DNA of 23,216 nt from Tannerellaceae bacterium. GTDB lineage: Bacteria > Bacteroidota > Bacteroidia > Bacteroidales > Tannerellaceae. Made by a program: the position numbers and the translations under genes. The DNA lies in contig JAITAD010000090.1 in assembly GCA_031284275.1 (NCBI GenBank), positions 1 to 23,216 of the forward strand, in the 5' to 3' direction. Below are positions 14,544-22,422 of this stretch, in pieces. The notes under the pieces are model-generated. The model was not told the origin of the DNA. It saw only the letters and a list, made by a program, of their open reading frames with translations, and ran no database searches. Each line of letters opens with the position of its first letter. Within the stretch, counting starts at the first letter, position 1.

Positions 14544-16195
14544 AACGCTTTGTTACACAAACCTGCTATACTTCGCAGGAAGACTTTTGTCAAAACTTCA
14601 AAGTAAATATCCCTGAGAAGTTCAATTTCGCTTATGATGTTGTTGATGCATGGGCCGAAGCCGACCCTGCCAAGCGTGCCCTCTGTTGGACTAACGATGC
14701 CGGCGAACACCGCGATTTCTCTTTTGCCCAAATCAAAGACCTCAGCGACCGTACAGCTTCCTTTCTCCAATCCCTCGGTATCGGGCATGGCGACAAAGTC
14801 ATGATCATCCTCAAACGCCGGCAGGAGTTCTGGTATACCATCGTTGCCCTGCATAAACTCGGCGCCATCGTCATCCCCGCTACACACCTTCTCACCACCA
14901 AAGACATCATCTACCGTAACAATGCTGCCGATATCAAGATGATCATCTGCACCGGTGACGACAATGTCCTCACCCAAGTCAGTGCCTCCGCCTCCGTTTC
15001 TCCATCCTTGCAAACCCTCGTCTCCATTGGTCCATCCGTTCCCTCGGGTTTTCATGACCTCCACGAAGGTATCGCCTCCGCCCCACCGTTCCATCGTCCC
15101 TCTCATACCAACGAGAACGCCGATACCTCCATCATGTACTTCACTTCCGGCACCACCGGTAATCCCAAGATGGTCGCCCACGACTACACCTATCCCCTTG
15201 CCCATATCACCACCGGAAGTTTCTGGCACAATCTTCGCCCCGACAGCCTCCACCTCACCATTGCCGATACCGGTTGGGGAAAAGCCGTCTGGGGGAAGCT
15301 CTATGGGCAGTGGATCGCCGGCGCTACCGTCTTTGTCTACGACCACGAGAAGTTCAACCCCGCCGATATCCTCCAAAAGATACAGCAGTACCGTATCACC
15401 TCCCTCTGTGCGCCCCCCACCATCTTCCGTTATCTCATCCGCGAAGACCTTACCCGTTACGACCTTGCCTCCCTTCGCTACTGTACCATCGCCGGCGAAG
15501 CCCTCAACCCTGCCGTTTACGAGACTTTCCTCCGTCTCACAGGTATCAAGCTCATGGAAGGTTTCGGACAGACCGAGACCACCCTCACCATTGCTACTTT
15601 CCCATGGATGAAACCTAAACCCGGCTCTATGGGGCAACCCAATCCGCAGTACGACATTGACCTCATCCGCCCCGACGGTTCCCGTGCCGAAGACGGCGAG
15701 CAGGGTGAAATCGTCGTCCGTACCCACCGTAAACGCCTCGGTGTCTTCAAGGAATACTATCGCGACCCCGATTTGACCCGTTCTACATGGTATGACGATG
15801 TCTACCATACCGGAGACGTCGCTTGGCGGGATGAGGACGGTTATTTCTGGTATGTTGGCCGTACCGACGACGTTATCAAAAGTTCCGGTTACCGCATCGG
15901 CCCTTTCGAAGTCGAGAGTGCCCTCATGACCCATCCTGCCGTCGTGGAATGTGCCATCACCGGTGTCCCTGACGACATACGCGGACAAATCGTCAAAGCC
16001 ACCATCGTCCTCTCCGCCTCTTATAAAGACAAGGTCGGTGACGACCTTATTCATGAGTTGCAAGAACACGTCAAACACGTCACCGCCCCCTACAAATACC
16101 CCCGTCTTATCGAGTTCGTCGACGAACTCCCCAAGACCATCAGCGGTAAAATCCGCCGTGTCGAAATCCGCAACCGAGAACAATCCACCCGATAA
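14537..16195 (+). CDS. AMP-binding acyl-CoA synthetase (medium-chain ACS-like)
   Basis: A 552-residue cytoplasmic adenylate-forming enzyme, which activates a carboxylic acid with ATP to an acyl-adenylate and then transfers it to CoA. Core motifs in order: P-loop TSGTTGNPK at 203-211, TIADTGWGKAVWGKLYG at 241-257, A5 motif GFGQTETT at 342-349, YHTGD at 423-427, GRTDDVIKSSGYRIGPFEVE at 441-460, and PKTISGKIRR at 532-541 with catalytic Lys538. The DTGWGKAVWGKLYGQW stretch resembles medium-chain acyl-CoA synthetases (ACSM type) rather than acetyl-CoA synthetase Acs, but chain-length preference is an inference. It overlaps the NfeD gene (ATGTTAG), so it is translationally coupled. The gene is strikingly C-rich on the coding strand. 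A bidirectional terminator follows it. Confidence 0.93.
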   Translation: MLERFVTQTCYTSQEDFCQNFKVNIPEKFNFAYDVVDAWAEADPAKRALCWTNDAGEHRDFSFAQIKDLSDRTASFLQSLGIGHGDKVMIILKRRQEFWYTIVALHKLGAIVIPATHLLTTKDIIYRNNAADIKMIICTGDDNVLTQVSASASVSPSLQTLVSIGPSVPSGFHDLHEGIASAPPFHRPSHTNENADTSIMYFTSGTTGNPKMVAHDYTYPLAHITTGSFWHNLRPDSLHLTIADTGWGKAVWGKLYGQWIAGATVFVYDHEKFNPADILQKIQQYRITSLCAPPTIFRYLIREDLTRYDLASLRYCTIAGEALNPAVYETFLRLTGIKLMEGFGQTETTLTIATFPWMKPKPGSMGQPNPQYDIDLIRPDGSRAEDGEQGEIVVRTHRKRLGVFKEYYRDPDLTRSTWYDDVYHTGDVAWRDEDGYFWYVGRTDDVIKSSGYRIGPFEVESALMTHPAVVECAITGVPDDIRGQIVKATIVLSASYKDKVGDDLIHELQEHVKHVTAPYKYPRLIEFVDELPKTISGKIRRVEIRNREQSTR

Positions 16196-16298
16196 ATGGC
16201 TACACCCCATAGTTAAACCGCTGCTTGACTCAAAACCGCTCAAAATAACCATCCCTAAAAAGCCGAACAACCACAACCAAAGATATGGGCATAACAAA

Positions 16299-16332
16299 GA
16301 GCGGGCTGCCACATCCTTGTAGCAGCCCGCTC
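16299..16332. terminator. Bidirectional intrinsic terminator
   Basis: An 11-bp perfect stem (GAGCGGGCTGC at 16299-16309 pairing with 16322-16332) with a 12-base loop, in the gap between the convergent acyl-CoA ligase and susD2. On plus it is followed by ATTATTTTC; on minus by TTTGTTAT. It probably serves both convergent transcripts. The 16196-16298 stretch before it shows no gene or repeat. Confidence 0.75.
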
Positions 16333-16351
16333 ATTATTTTCTGTTGGTCAG

Positions 16352-18235
16352 TTAATTATACCCGGGATTCTGATAGTTATCCTTGTCAAGTTGCTCCACC
16401 TCCATACCGTCCAGCTGACTTTGCGGTATGGGGCGCAGGTAGTGATGATCCTGAATATTACGCGTATGTTCGCTGGCAACGGGTTCAACAGCAGGAGTTA
16501 CTTCGCAAATGTAATACTTACCGGCAAGTTCCTTTAATTTGCCCGTACGAACCAGATCATACCACCGTCCCCCTTCGGCAAACAATTCGCGAGAACGTTC
16601 TGCGAGAATATAGTCTATCGTAATCTCTACCGGAGTTGTTGTAACCATCTCTGCACTATAATCAGCTTGTTTCTCTGTATGATTGTTGTTGTCCCAACGC
16701 CATTTCCCTGCGCGCGCACGAATGACGTTCACCAATTCCCGTGCACCAAAACCCGGTTGCGTGACTGCCCCCTGTACGGCAGCCTCTGCCGCAAGGAAAT
16801 ACAGTTCGGAGAATTTGGCGATAGGGAACGGGCGAGTGGAGGGAGCGTTGAAAGCTCCTGCCTTGTCCGCGCGGTCAGGGCCAAACTTCCAAAGTCCAGG
16901 GTAACGCACGCGATTGATTGTGGATGGTGTCCACACTGCATACGGTTTGTCGGGAAGGCTGTAACCGTCACCTACAAGGGTCAAATTGGGGAGTTCCGTG
17001 TCATCGTCCAAGAACTTCCATGCCACGTCACCGGGGCGGAGAGTCATGTTATTGGCGCCCTCTTTGGTTTCATCGGCATCTCCTCGTTCATTCCAATTGG
17101 CATAGTAGGTCGTCACAAATGTCCCATCGTATCGGGAATCGTACATCTTGTCGGCAAAGGTGTTCAGCAAGGCGCCAGAGGTCGGTGCTACACGTGTCCA
17201 TGGGCGTCCCAAGTCTTGGGTAGCAAGGCGGCGGATAACGTCTTTGACTACACCTCCGGCAGCTTGCTCGAAGTTACATGTGATGGCAAAGTTGGACCGG
17301 TTTTCTTTCATGCCTTGCTCCTTGCTCCCGGTATCTGTGTAAGTAGGATTTCCGCTTTCGCTGAATGTCGGATCTTCGTTATGGTCGGCATACAGAATGA
17401 TTTCCTTGTTCCGATCGTTAGCAGCCAGATTTACGTCGTAGAACGTTTCCATCAGCCCGAATATACCGGGGTTGTTGATTGCCTCCATCGCTACGTCGTA
17501 TGCTTGCTGGTAGTACGTTTCGGGTGATTTACCTTTGGGGTCGTGCATGGAATTACGTTTCAGCCACCACGCGTACGTCAGGTAAGCTTTTGACAAAAAG
17601 AAACGAGCTGCTGTCTTGGTTACTGAACCCGTCAGGCGAGGCATTTCCGGAAGTTCCGTTACTGCCTCCTCAAGATCCTGCAAAATTACCGCATATACTT
17701 CCGGCACGCTATTGCGTTGAGAGGTACGAACTGGAGAAGTATTGAATGCCAATGGACCGGCTCCCAGATCCAACGGTACACCACCGTAATTTTGAACTAA
17801 TAGGAAATAATCATGCGCTCGGAAGAATTTTGCCTCTGCCAACAGAGATGGGGCCATATGGTTTTCTTGTCCGATGGAGATAATTCCGTTACATGTATTG
17901 ATGTAGGTGAAAGAACGATTCCAGATGTCAGATAGGGTCGGAGTCTGTGGTGTAATAGCCGTCCCATAGGTATCGATGTCCTTCCCTCCTCCATCTTGAG
18001 AATTTCCCCATGTACACTCGTCAGTACCTACCGTCCCTCGATATAGGTTACCCACTGGTCCGTAGAAATAACGCATGTGGGAATAGACAGCTGTCAAACC
18101 ACCTTCTATGCCTTGTCGGGTACGAAAGAAATCAGGTGTTAGGTTGGAACGAGGTTGTTCGTTCAACACATCGGAACATGAGGCCGAGAGTAGGGCTAAG
18201 GCACCCATAAGTCCGTAGAAATATGTCTTTTTCAT
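16352..18235 (-). CDS. RagB/SusD-family nutrient-uptake outer-membrane lipoprotein (pair 2)
   Basis: A 627-residue surface lipoprotein with signal peptide and lipobox LSASC (Cys20). The N-terminal SusD_N-like segment has NEQPRSNLTPDFFRTRQGIEGGLTAVYSHMR. TPR-like helices carry FFRAHDYFLLVQNYGGVPL and AARFFLSKAYLTYAWW. The C-terminal RagB/SusD domain has IAKFSELYFLAAEAAVQGA, YILAERSRELFAEGGRWYDLVRTGKL and the typical closing HYLRPIPQSQLD...QNPGYN. These are classical SusD-family signatures, unlike the pair 1 lipoprotein. It binds the substrate at the mouth of its SusC partner, whose gene ends 36 bases upstream. Probable substrate: an oligosaccharide, judged only from the AraC and beta-galactosidase neighbours. 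Confidence 0.95.
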   Translation of the reverse strand: MKKTYFYGLMGALALLSASCSDVLNEQPRSNLTPDFFRTRQGIEGGLTAVYSHMRYFYGPVGNLYRGTVGTDECTWGNSQDGGGKDIDTYGTAITPQTPTLSDIWNRSFTYINTCNGIISIGQENHMAPSLLAEAKFFRAHDYFLLVQNYGGVPLDLGAGPLAFNTSPVRTSQRNSVPEVYAVILQDLEEAVTELPEMPRLTGSVTKTAARFFLSKAYLTYAWWLKRNSMHDPKGKSPETYYQQAYDVAMEAINNPGIFGLMETFYDVNLAANDRNKEIILYADHNEDPTFSESGNPTYTDTGSKEQGMKENRSNFAITCNFEQAAGGVVKDVIRRLATQDLGRPWTRVAPTSGALLNTFADKMYDSRYDGTFVTTYYANWNERGDADETKEGANNMTLRPGDVAWKFLDDDTELPNLTLVGDGYSLPDKPYAVWTPSTINRVRYPGLWKFGPDRADKAGAFNAPSTRPFPIAKFSELYFLAAEAAVQGAVTQPGFGARELVNVIRARAGKWRWDNNNHTEKQADYSAEMVTTTPVEITIDYILAERSRELFAEGGRWYDLVRTGKLKELAGKYYICEVTPAVEPVASEHTRNIQDHHYLRPIPQSQLDGMEVEQLDKDNYQNPGYN

Positions 18236-18271
18236 ACTGATTTTTCTTTTTACGATGATTGCAAATCCTTT

Positions 18272-21200
18272 TTAGAATGTCACGCTTAACCCCAACAGGT
18301 AGTTACGGGTTGCAGGTGTGTTGTAGGCCACGGTCAATTGCCGTTCGGGTTGCGTAGAACTACTGGCCACAGACTGGTTTTCGCGGGAACCGGAGTTAGT
18401 TTCAGGATCCATACCGCTGAAATCGGTATAAGGGGCAAATAGCACGAATGGGTTCTGTACTGTTGCATAGATGCGGGCACTTGAGATACCTGCCTTTTCC
18501 AACCAACTGCCATCAAAGTTGTAACCCAAAGTGATGGTGCGGAACTTCAGATATGAAGCATCGAAGTAGGCGAGGGTTGCAGAATATTTGAGGTTGTCTC
18601 CTGTGATAATCAAATTGGGGCCTGGGGCATCGTTACTCTTATTTTCGGGTGTCCAATAATTGATGCTCACGTTGTTCCAACGACCGTTCAGTGTGTTGCG
18701 GTAACTCCACGGCGCATATAGGGAACTGACGAGCATACCACCTGCTTGGAACGCCCCTACGATAGTCAGATCAATGTTTTTGTAAGCTAAGCGGGTGTTA
18801 AAGCCCCCTTGCAAGTCGGGAGCGATATGTCCTAATATTTGCTTGTCTTCATCGTTTATCCGCCGTACGGGCTTACCATTGGCATCGTATTCTCCGGTGT
18901 ATTCTACCTTAATCATACCGGTCTTGCCATTTTCACCTTCGAAATCCGTCACCTCGCCCATAGGGTCATTCTCTTGCCAGACACCAATTTTTTTATAGTC
19001 ATAGATAACATCAATGGGAGAACCCACAAACCAACCATTATCAATGTCTCTATCTCTGCCGGAAGCCAGCTGCACAATCTCATTCCGGTTACCGTAGAGA
19101 TTGACTCCCACGTCCCAACTCCAACCATTCAAGTTCCGAATGATGGCGGCATTGGCCGAGAACTCTAACCCTTGGTTGCGAGTCCGCCCCACGTTAGCCC
19201 AATAGGATCCGTCCACTCCTGCCGTGGGTGGCAGAGACAGCTGCTGTAGGATGTCGTGCGTGTTCTGGGTGTAGTATTCCAGAGAACCCGTGAGGATGTT
19301 CCCAAACAAGCGGAAGTCCACTCCGAAGTTCCACGTCGTGGAATATTCCCAACCCAAACGATTGTTAGGTAATGTATTGACGTAGTATCCATATTGATTG
19401 GAGGTTCCCCCCAAGCCGAAGTTGTAATAATTGACACCCAGCCCACCGGCGGTAGCATAAGGCGAAACGGCCTGATTGGACGTTTCACCATAACCCACGC
19501 GCAACTTCAGTAGGTCAATCGCATGAACGCTTTTCATGAACGGTTCACTCTTGATATTCCAACCTACGGATACGGCCGGATAGGTGTGTCCCTGATAACC
19601 TTGAGCCAATACCGAAGCTTCGTCGTGCCGCACCGTAGCGCTCAGCATGTAGCGGTTATCGTAGTTATAGGATGCACGTCCCATATACGACACCAATCCT
19701 CGTTGCCAATACTTCTGGTGTTCCGAGTTGATCAGTTTGTCTCCCAACGCCAATCCCAGATTGTGGTACTGCATGTAATCGGCCGGAATATCGGTGGCAT
19801 CCATCCGGGATGCTTCGTATTCTGTTTGTTCCGCCGAATACATCGCCACTACGTTGAGGATGTGTTTATCAGCAAACACCTTGTCGTAGTACAGCAGATT
19901 TTCCACTGCCCAATTCGTTTGTAACGTATTTTCTACGTAAGCCACTGATCCGCCACCGGTGTCCGCCCCTTTGAATACAGATCCACGACCCACGAAGTTG
20001 CCATAATCGCTTCGGCGATAGTTCAGCCCGACATTCATGCGATATTTCAGGCCGCCCCAGATATCTACCTCTCCATAAAGCGAGTTGTAGGAAGCAAAGG
20101 TCTTACGTTGGTCTATTGACTTACCCGATTCAAGCTCTTCTTCTAACAATAACGGGTTGATATGGGGGAACGCTGACACTGAAACGATTTCTTTCAAGTT
20201 ACCCTTATCATCGTAAGGTTTGATCAGTGGAGATAGAGAGAGAAGGGGTCCCATGGGGTTATTAACACTCCCATTGGTGATCCCATACGAACTCTGAGTG
20301 GCAACACCCAACTTCACCCTACCGATACCTTGGTCGAAACTACCTCGCAACGACAAGCGTGAAAAGTCTTGTCCCGGTAGAACTGTTTCTTCCTTGTAAT
20401 AACCTGTGCTGAAGCTGTAAGCGCCTTTTTCCATGGCATTGGAAACAGCCAAATCGTGGCTGGTTACCATACCGCTCTGGAACATTAGATCCTGCCAATC
20501 GGTCTCTGTCTGACCTGAAGGATCCTCATCTGCACTGACTTGGTCTAACCCATAACTCGAACCGTTTTTGCCGGCCGCTTCTTTGAAAGCAATGTATTCG
20601 TCTGTACCCATCATAGGGAAAGGGGCGAAAAGAGTTTTCCATCCGTGGTAACCGTTATAACTCACTTGCGAGCGTTTACCGACCCCTGCCTCTCCCTTAT
20701 GTGTCGTTACCAACACCACGCCGTTGGCGCCACGCGAACCGTAGATAGCCGTTGCAGAGGCGTCTTTCAAGATGTCCACACTCTTGATAACGCTTGGGTT
20801 GATGTCCGACAGGCTTCCCATGAAAGGAATACCGTCCAATACAATCAGCGGATCGTTGTCTGCGCTCAACGAACGGGTACCACGGATACGGATACGCATC
20901 TCAGCCCCCGGACGTGATGACGTTTGGCTCATATCCACACCTGCTACACGCCCTTGCAAGGCTTGTGATACGTTACCCGCCGGCACAGCCAACAATTCTT
21001 TACCGGCCATTGATGCCACCGAACCCGTTACGGCTTCCTTGCGTTGTACGCCGTAACCGATCACGACGACCTCTTCCAACGCCTTGGAGTCGTCTTTGAG
21101 AAGGATGTCGAAGTGGTTTCTTCCGCTTACGTCCACTACTTGTGTCACATAACCGACGTAGGAAATCGTCAGCGTTGCCGAAGGTGATACCGTCAAGGTA

Positions 21201-21391
21201 AAGTCACCGTCAAGCCCCGTGATGGTACCGTTAGTGGTACCCGTTTCCAGTACGCTTGCCCCGATGATAGATTCTCCCGAAGCATCTTTTACGATGCCGG
21301 TGACCGTCTTCGTCTGCCCCCACGCCAAGGCGGGGAATAGCAGAAGCAGGCCCAATAAGCCCAATAGGCTACTCTGATGTGTTTTCTTCAT
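18272..21391 (-). CDS. SusC/RagA-family TonB-linked outer-membrane transporter (pair 2)
   Basis: A 1039-residue TonB-dependent transporter. It has a signal peptide (about 1-26, ending ALAWGQ), a carboxypeptidase-D-like regulatory domain at about 28-98 (TVTGIVKDASGESIIGASV, GTTNGTITGLDGDF, ISYVGY), a TonB-box-like LEEVVVIGYG at about 105-114, and a plug domain from about 116 with LQGRVAGVDM, RIRIRGTRSL, PLIVLDGIPF, SVDILKDASATAIYGSRGANGVVLVTTHKG. A long barrel follows, ending NYLLGLSVTF. It forms the outer-membrane channel with its SusD partner, encoded 36 bases downstream. Its start region is divergent from the AraC regulator, which is the usual position for a local activator. Unlike pair 1, the leader is short (about 30 bases) and shows no terminator. 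Confidence 0.96.
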   Translation of the reverse strand: MKKTHQSSLLGLLGLLLLFPALAWGQTKTVTGIVKDASGESIIGASVLETGTTNGTITGLDGDFTLTVSPSATLTISYVGYVTQVVDVSGRNHFDILLKDDSKALEEVVVIGYGVQRKEAVTGSVASMAGKELLAVPAGNVSQALQGRVAGVDMSQTSSRPGAEMRIRIRGTRSLSADNDPLIVLDGIPFMGSLSDINPSVIKSVDILKDASATAIYGSRGANGVVLVTTHKGEAGVGKRSQVSYNGYHGWKTLFAPFPMMGTDEYIAFKEAAGKNGSSYGLDQVSADEDPSGQTETDWQDLMFQSGMVTSHDLAVSNAMEKGAYSFSTGYYKEETVLPGQDFSRLSLRGSFDQGIGRVKLGVATQSSYGITNGSVNNPMGPLLSLSPLIKPYDDKGNLKEIVSVSAFPHINPLLLEEELESGKSIDQRKTFASYNSLYGEVDIWGGLKYRMNVGLNYRRSDYGNFVGRGSVFKGADTGGGSVAYVENTLQTNWAVENLLYYDKVFADKHILNVVAMYSAEQTEYEASRMDATDIPADYMQYHNLGLALGDKLINSEHQKYWQRGLVSYMGRASYNYDNRYMLSATVRHDEASVLAQGYQGHTYPAVSVGWNIKSEPFMKSVHAIDLLKLRVGYGETSNQAVSPYATAGGLGVNYYNFGLGGTSNQYGYYVNTLPNNRLGWEYSTTWNFGVDFRLFGNILTGSLEYYTQNTHDILQQLSLPPTAGVDGSYWANVGRTRNQGLEFSANAAIIRNLNGWSWDVGVNLYGNRNEIVQLASGRDRDIDNGWFVGSPIDVIYDYKKIGVWQENDPMGEVTDFEGENGKTGMIKVEYTGEYDANGKPVRRINDEDKQILGHIAPDLQGGFNTRLAYKNIDLTIVGAFQAGGMLVSSLYAPWSYRNTLNGRWNNVSINYWTPENKSNDAPGPNLIITGDNLKYSATLAYFDASYLKFRTITLGYNFDGSWLEKAGISSARIYATVQNPFVLFAPYTDFSGMDPETNSGSRENQSVASSSTQPERQLTVAYNTPATRNYLLGLSVTF

Positions 21392-21428
21392 AATAATATT
21401 ATAAATTGGTTAGCATTAAACTTCGAGG

Positions 21429-21436
21429 CAAAGCTA
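21429..21436 (-). promoter_or_regulatory. Probable -7 element for susC2
   Basis: On the minus strand it reads TAGCTTTG, a perfect match to TAnnTTTG, 37 bases upstream of the susC2 ATG at 21391. No TTTG-like -33 box is at the normal spacing, which would suit a promoter that depends on an activator such as the divergent AraC protein. Confidence 0.45.
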
Positions 21437-21484
21437 CGGGGGCAGACAATCGAGCTTGCATACTATTTTTGCAGGATATAATCC

Positions 21485-21492
21485 TATCTTTG
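21485..21492 (+). promoter_or_regulatory. Probable -7 element for the AraC gene
   Basis: TATCTTTG followed by CG is a perfect Bacteroidota -7 element, 33 bases before the ATG at 21526. A TTTG at 21468-21471 is closer (13 bases) than the usual -33 spacing. Together with 21429-21436 it leaves about 48 bases between the divergent -7 boxes, where a shared operator could lie. I could not pick out a convincing operator repeat. Confidence 0.45.
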
Positions 21493-21525
21493 CGCCTATG
21501 GCAGATTGTGTAACATAATTGTGGT

Positions 21526-22422
21526 ATGAAGAGTACCATGATGCACGAACAGCTGACGATAAGCGAACGTTTCCCCGTCATTGCTCGCCGCTATAACTAC
21601 GGGCGTTTCACTTATACATGGCATTTCCACCCCGAGTACGAAATCATATTCGTCAAGGAAGGGCGGGGTGATCGCTTCGTGGCCGACAGCATGGAACCTT
21701 TCACTTCCGGCGATTTGATACTTTTGGGACACAACATCCCCCATTACATGCAGAGCGCACCGGAATATTACCTCCCCGAAAGCAGCGAGCGTACTACAGG
21801 CGTGATTATCCAGTTCGAGAGCGACTTCATGTCACACGCCATGGATAAGTATGCCGACATGTCCGCCATAGGGCGGTTGCTGGCCAATGCCGCCCGCGGA
21901 CTGCATTTCACCTCGCCGGTAGACCCTACACTGATACGGAAGATAGAGGAGTTGCCGGACTGCACAGGCTTGGAGCGTATCGTCCACCTGTTGCTGCTCC
22001 TGAACCAAATGGCGGCCTGCCCGACGGTGCGCCCTCTGGCCAGCTCATATTACTGTTACGAACTGCCTGCTTTTGCCGACCGACGTCTGAATAAAATCCT
22101 TGCATACCTCAGACAGCATCATACCCATCCTCTTCGATTGGACGACATCGCCGCCATGGTTTCCATGAACGCCTCCGCCTTTTCGCGTTACTTCAAGGGG
22201 AAAGCAGGCAAACCTTTCGTGGAATATCTGCAAGACCTACGGGTGGGGCACGCCTGCAAGCTCCTTATCGGCAGTTCGTACGATGTAGCGCAAGTTGGCC
22301 TCGAATGTGGTTTTAATACCCTGTCGCATTTCAACCGCATTTTCAAGCTCAAAACGGGACTCACGCCCACGGAGTACCGCAAACGCTTTTTACCCCCCCC
22401 CCCCTACCGAAAAATATGTTAA
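21526..22422 (+). CDS. AraC-family transcriptional regulator with N-terminal cupin
   Basis: A 298-residue one-component regulator. The N-terminal cupin-like effector domain (about 20-105) carries YTWHFHPEYEIIFVKEGRGDRFV and GDLILLGHNIPHYM. The C-terminal AraC-type DNA-binding domain (about 185-288) has two helix-turn-helices: LRLDDIAAMVSMNASAFSRYF, and DVAQVGLECGFNTLSHFNRIFK followed by the family signature KTGLTPTEYRK. It probably binds a small sugar or metabolite and activates the divergent susC2-susD2 operon; this is inferred from position. The start could also be one of the nearby ATGs at 21538 or 21541. The end is unusual: twelve C's (22393-22404) encode Pro290-293, so a one-base slip changes the C-terminus. 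Its stop overlaps the beta-galactosidase stop by four bases. Confidence 0.93.
   Translation: MKSTMMHEQLTISERFPVIARRYNYGRFTYTWHFHPEYEIIFVKEGRGDRFVADSMEPFTSGDLILLGHNIPHYMQSAPEYYLPESSERTTGVIIQFESDFMSHAMDKYADMSAIGRLLANAARGLHFTSPVDPTLIRKIEELPDCTGLERIVHLLLLLNQMAACPTVRPLASSYYCYELPAFADRRLNKILAYLRQHHTHPLRLDDIAAMVSMNASAFSRYFKGKAGKPFVEYLQDLRVGHACKLLIGSSYDVAQVGLECGFNTLSHFNRIFKLKTGLTPTEYRKRFLPPPPYRKIC
22393..22404 (+). repeat. Homopolymeric C12 tract inside the AraC gene
   Basis: Twelve consecutive C's in frame as four proline codons, nine codons before the AraC stop at 22422. One C fewer gives a short alternative tail stopping at 22435. One C more opens a frame to 22715, extending the protein by about 100 residues. 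Tracts of this length are prone to slipped-strand mispairing and to sequencing error. Confidence 0.9.

Noticed and set aside
14540..16312. 590-codon antisense frame over the acyl-CoA ligase
   Set aside because: It is a low-complexity Gly/Asp/Val-rich translation created by the ligase's codon bias. The ligase on the plus strand has all family motifs.
16667..17527. 286-codon plus-strand frame inside susD2
   Set aside because: It is antisense to well-conserved SusD sequence and has no promoter or domain of its own.
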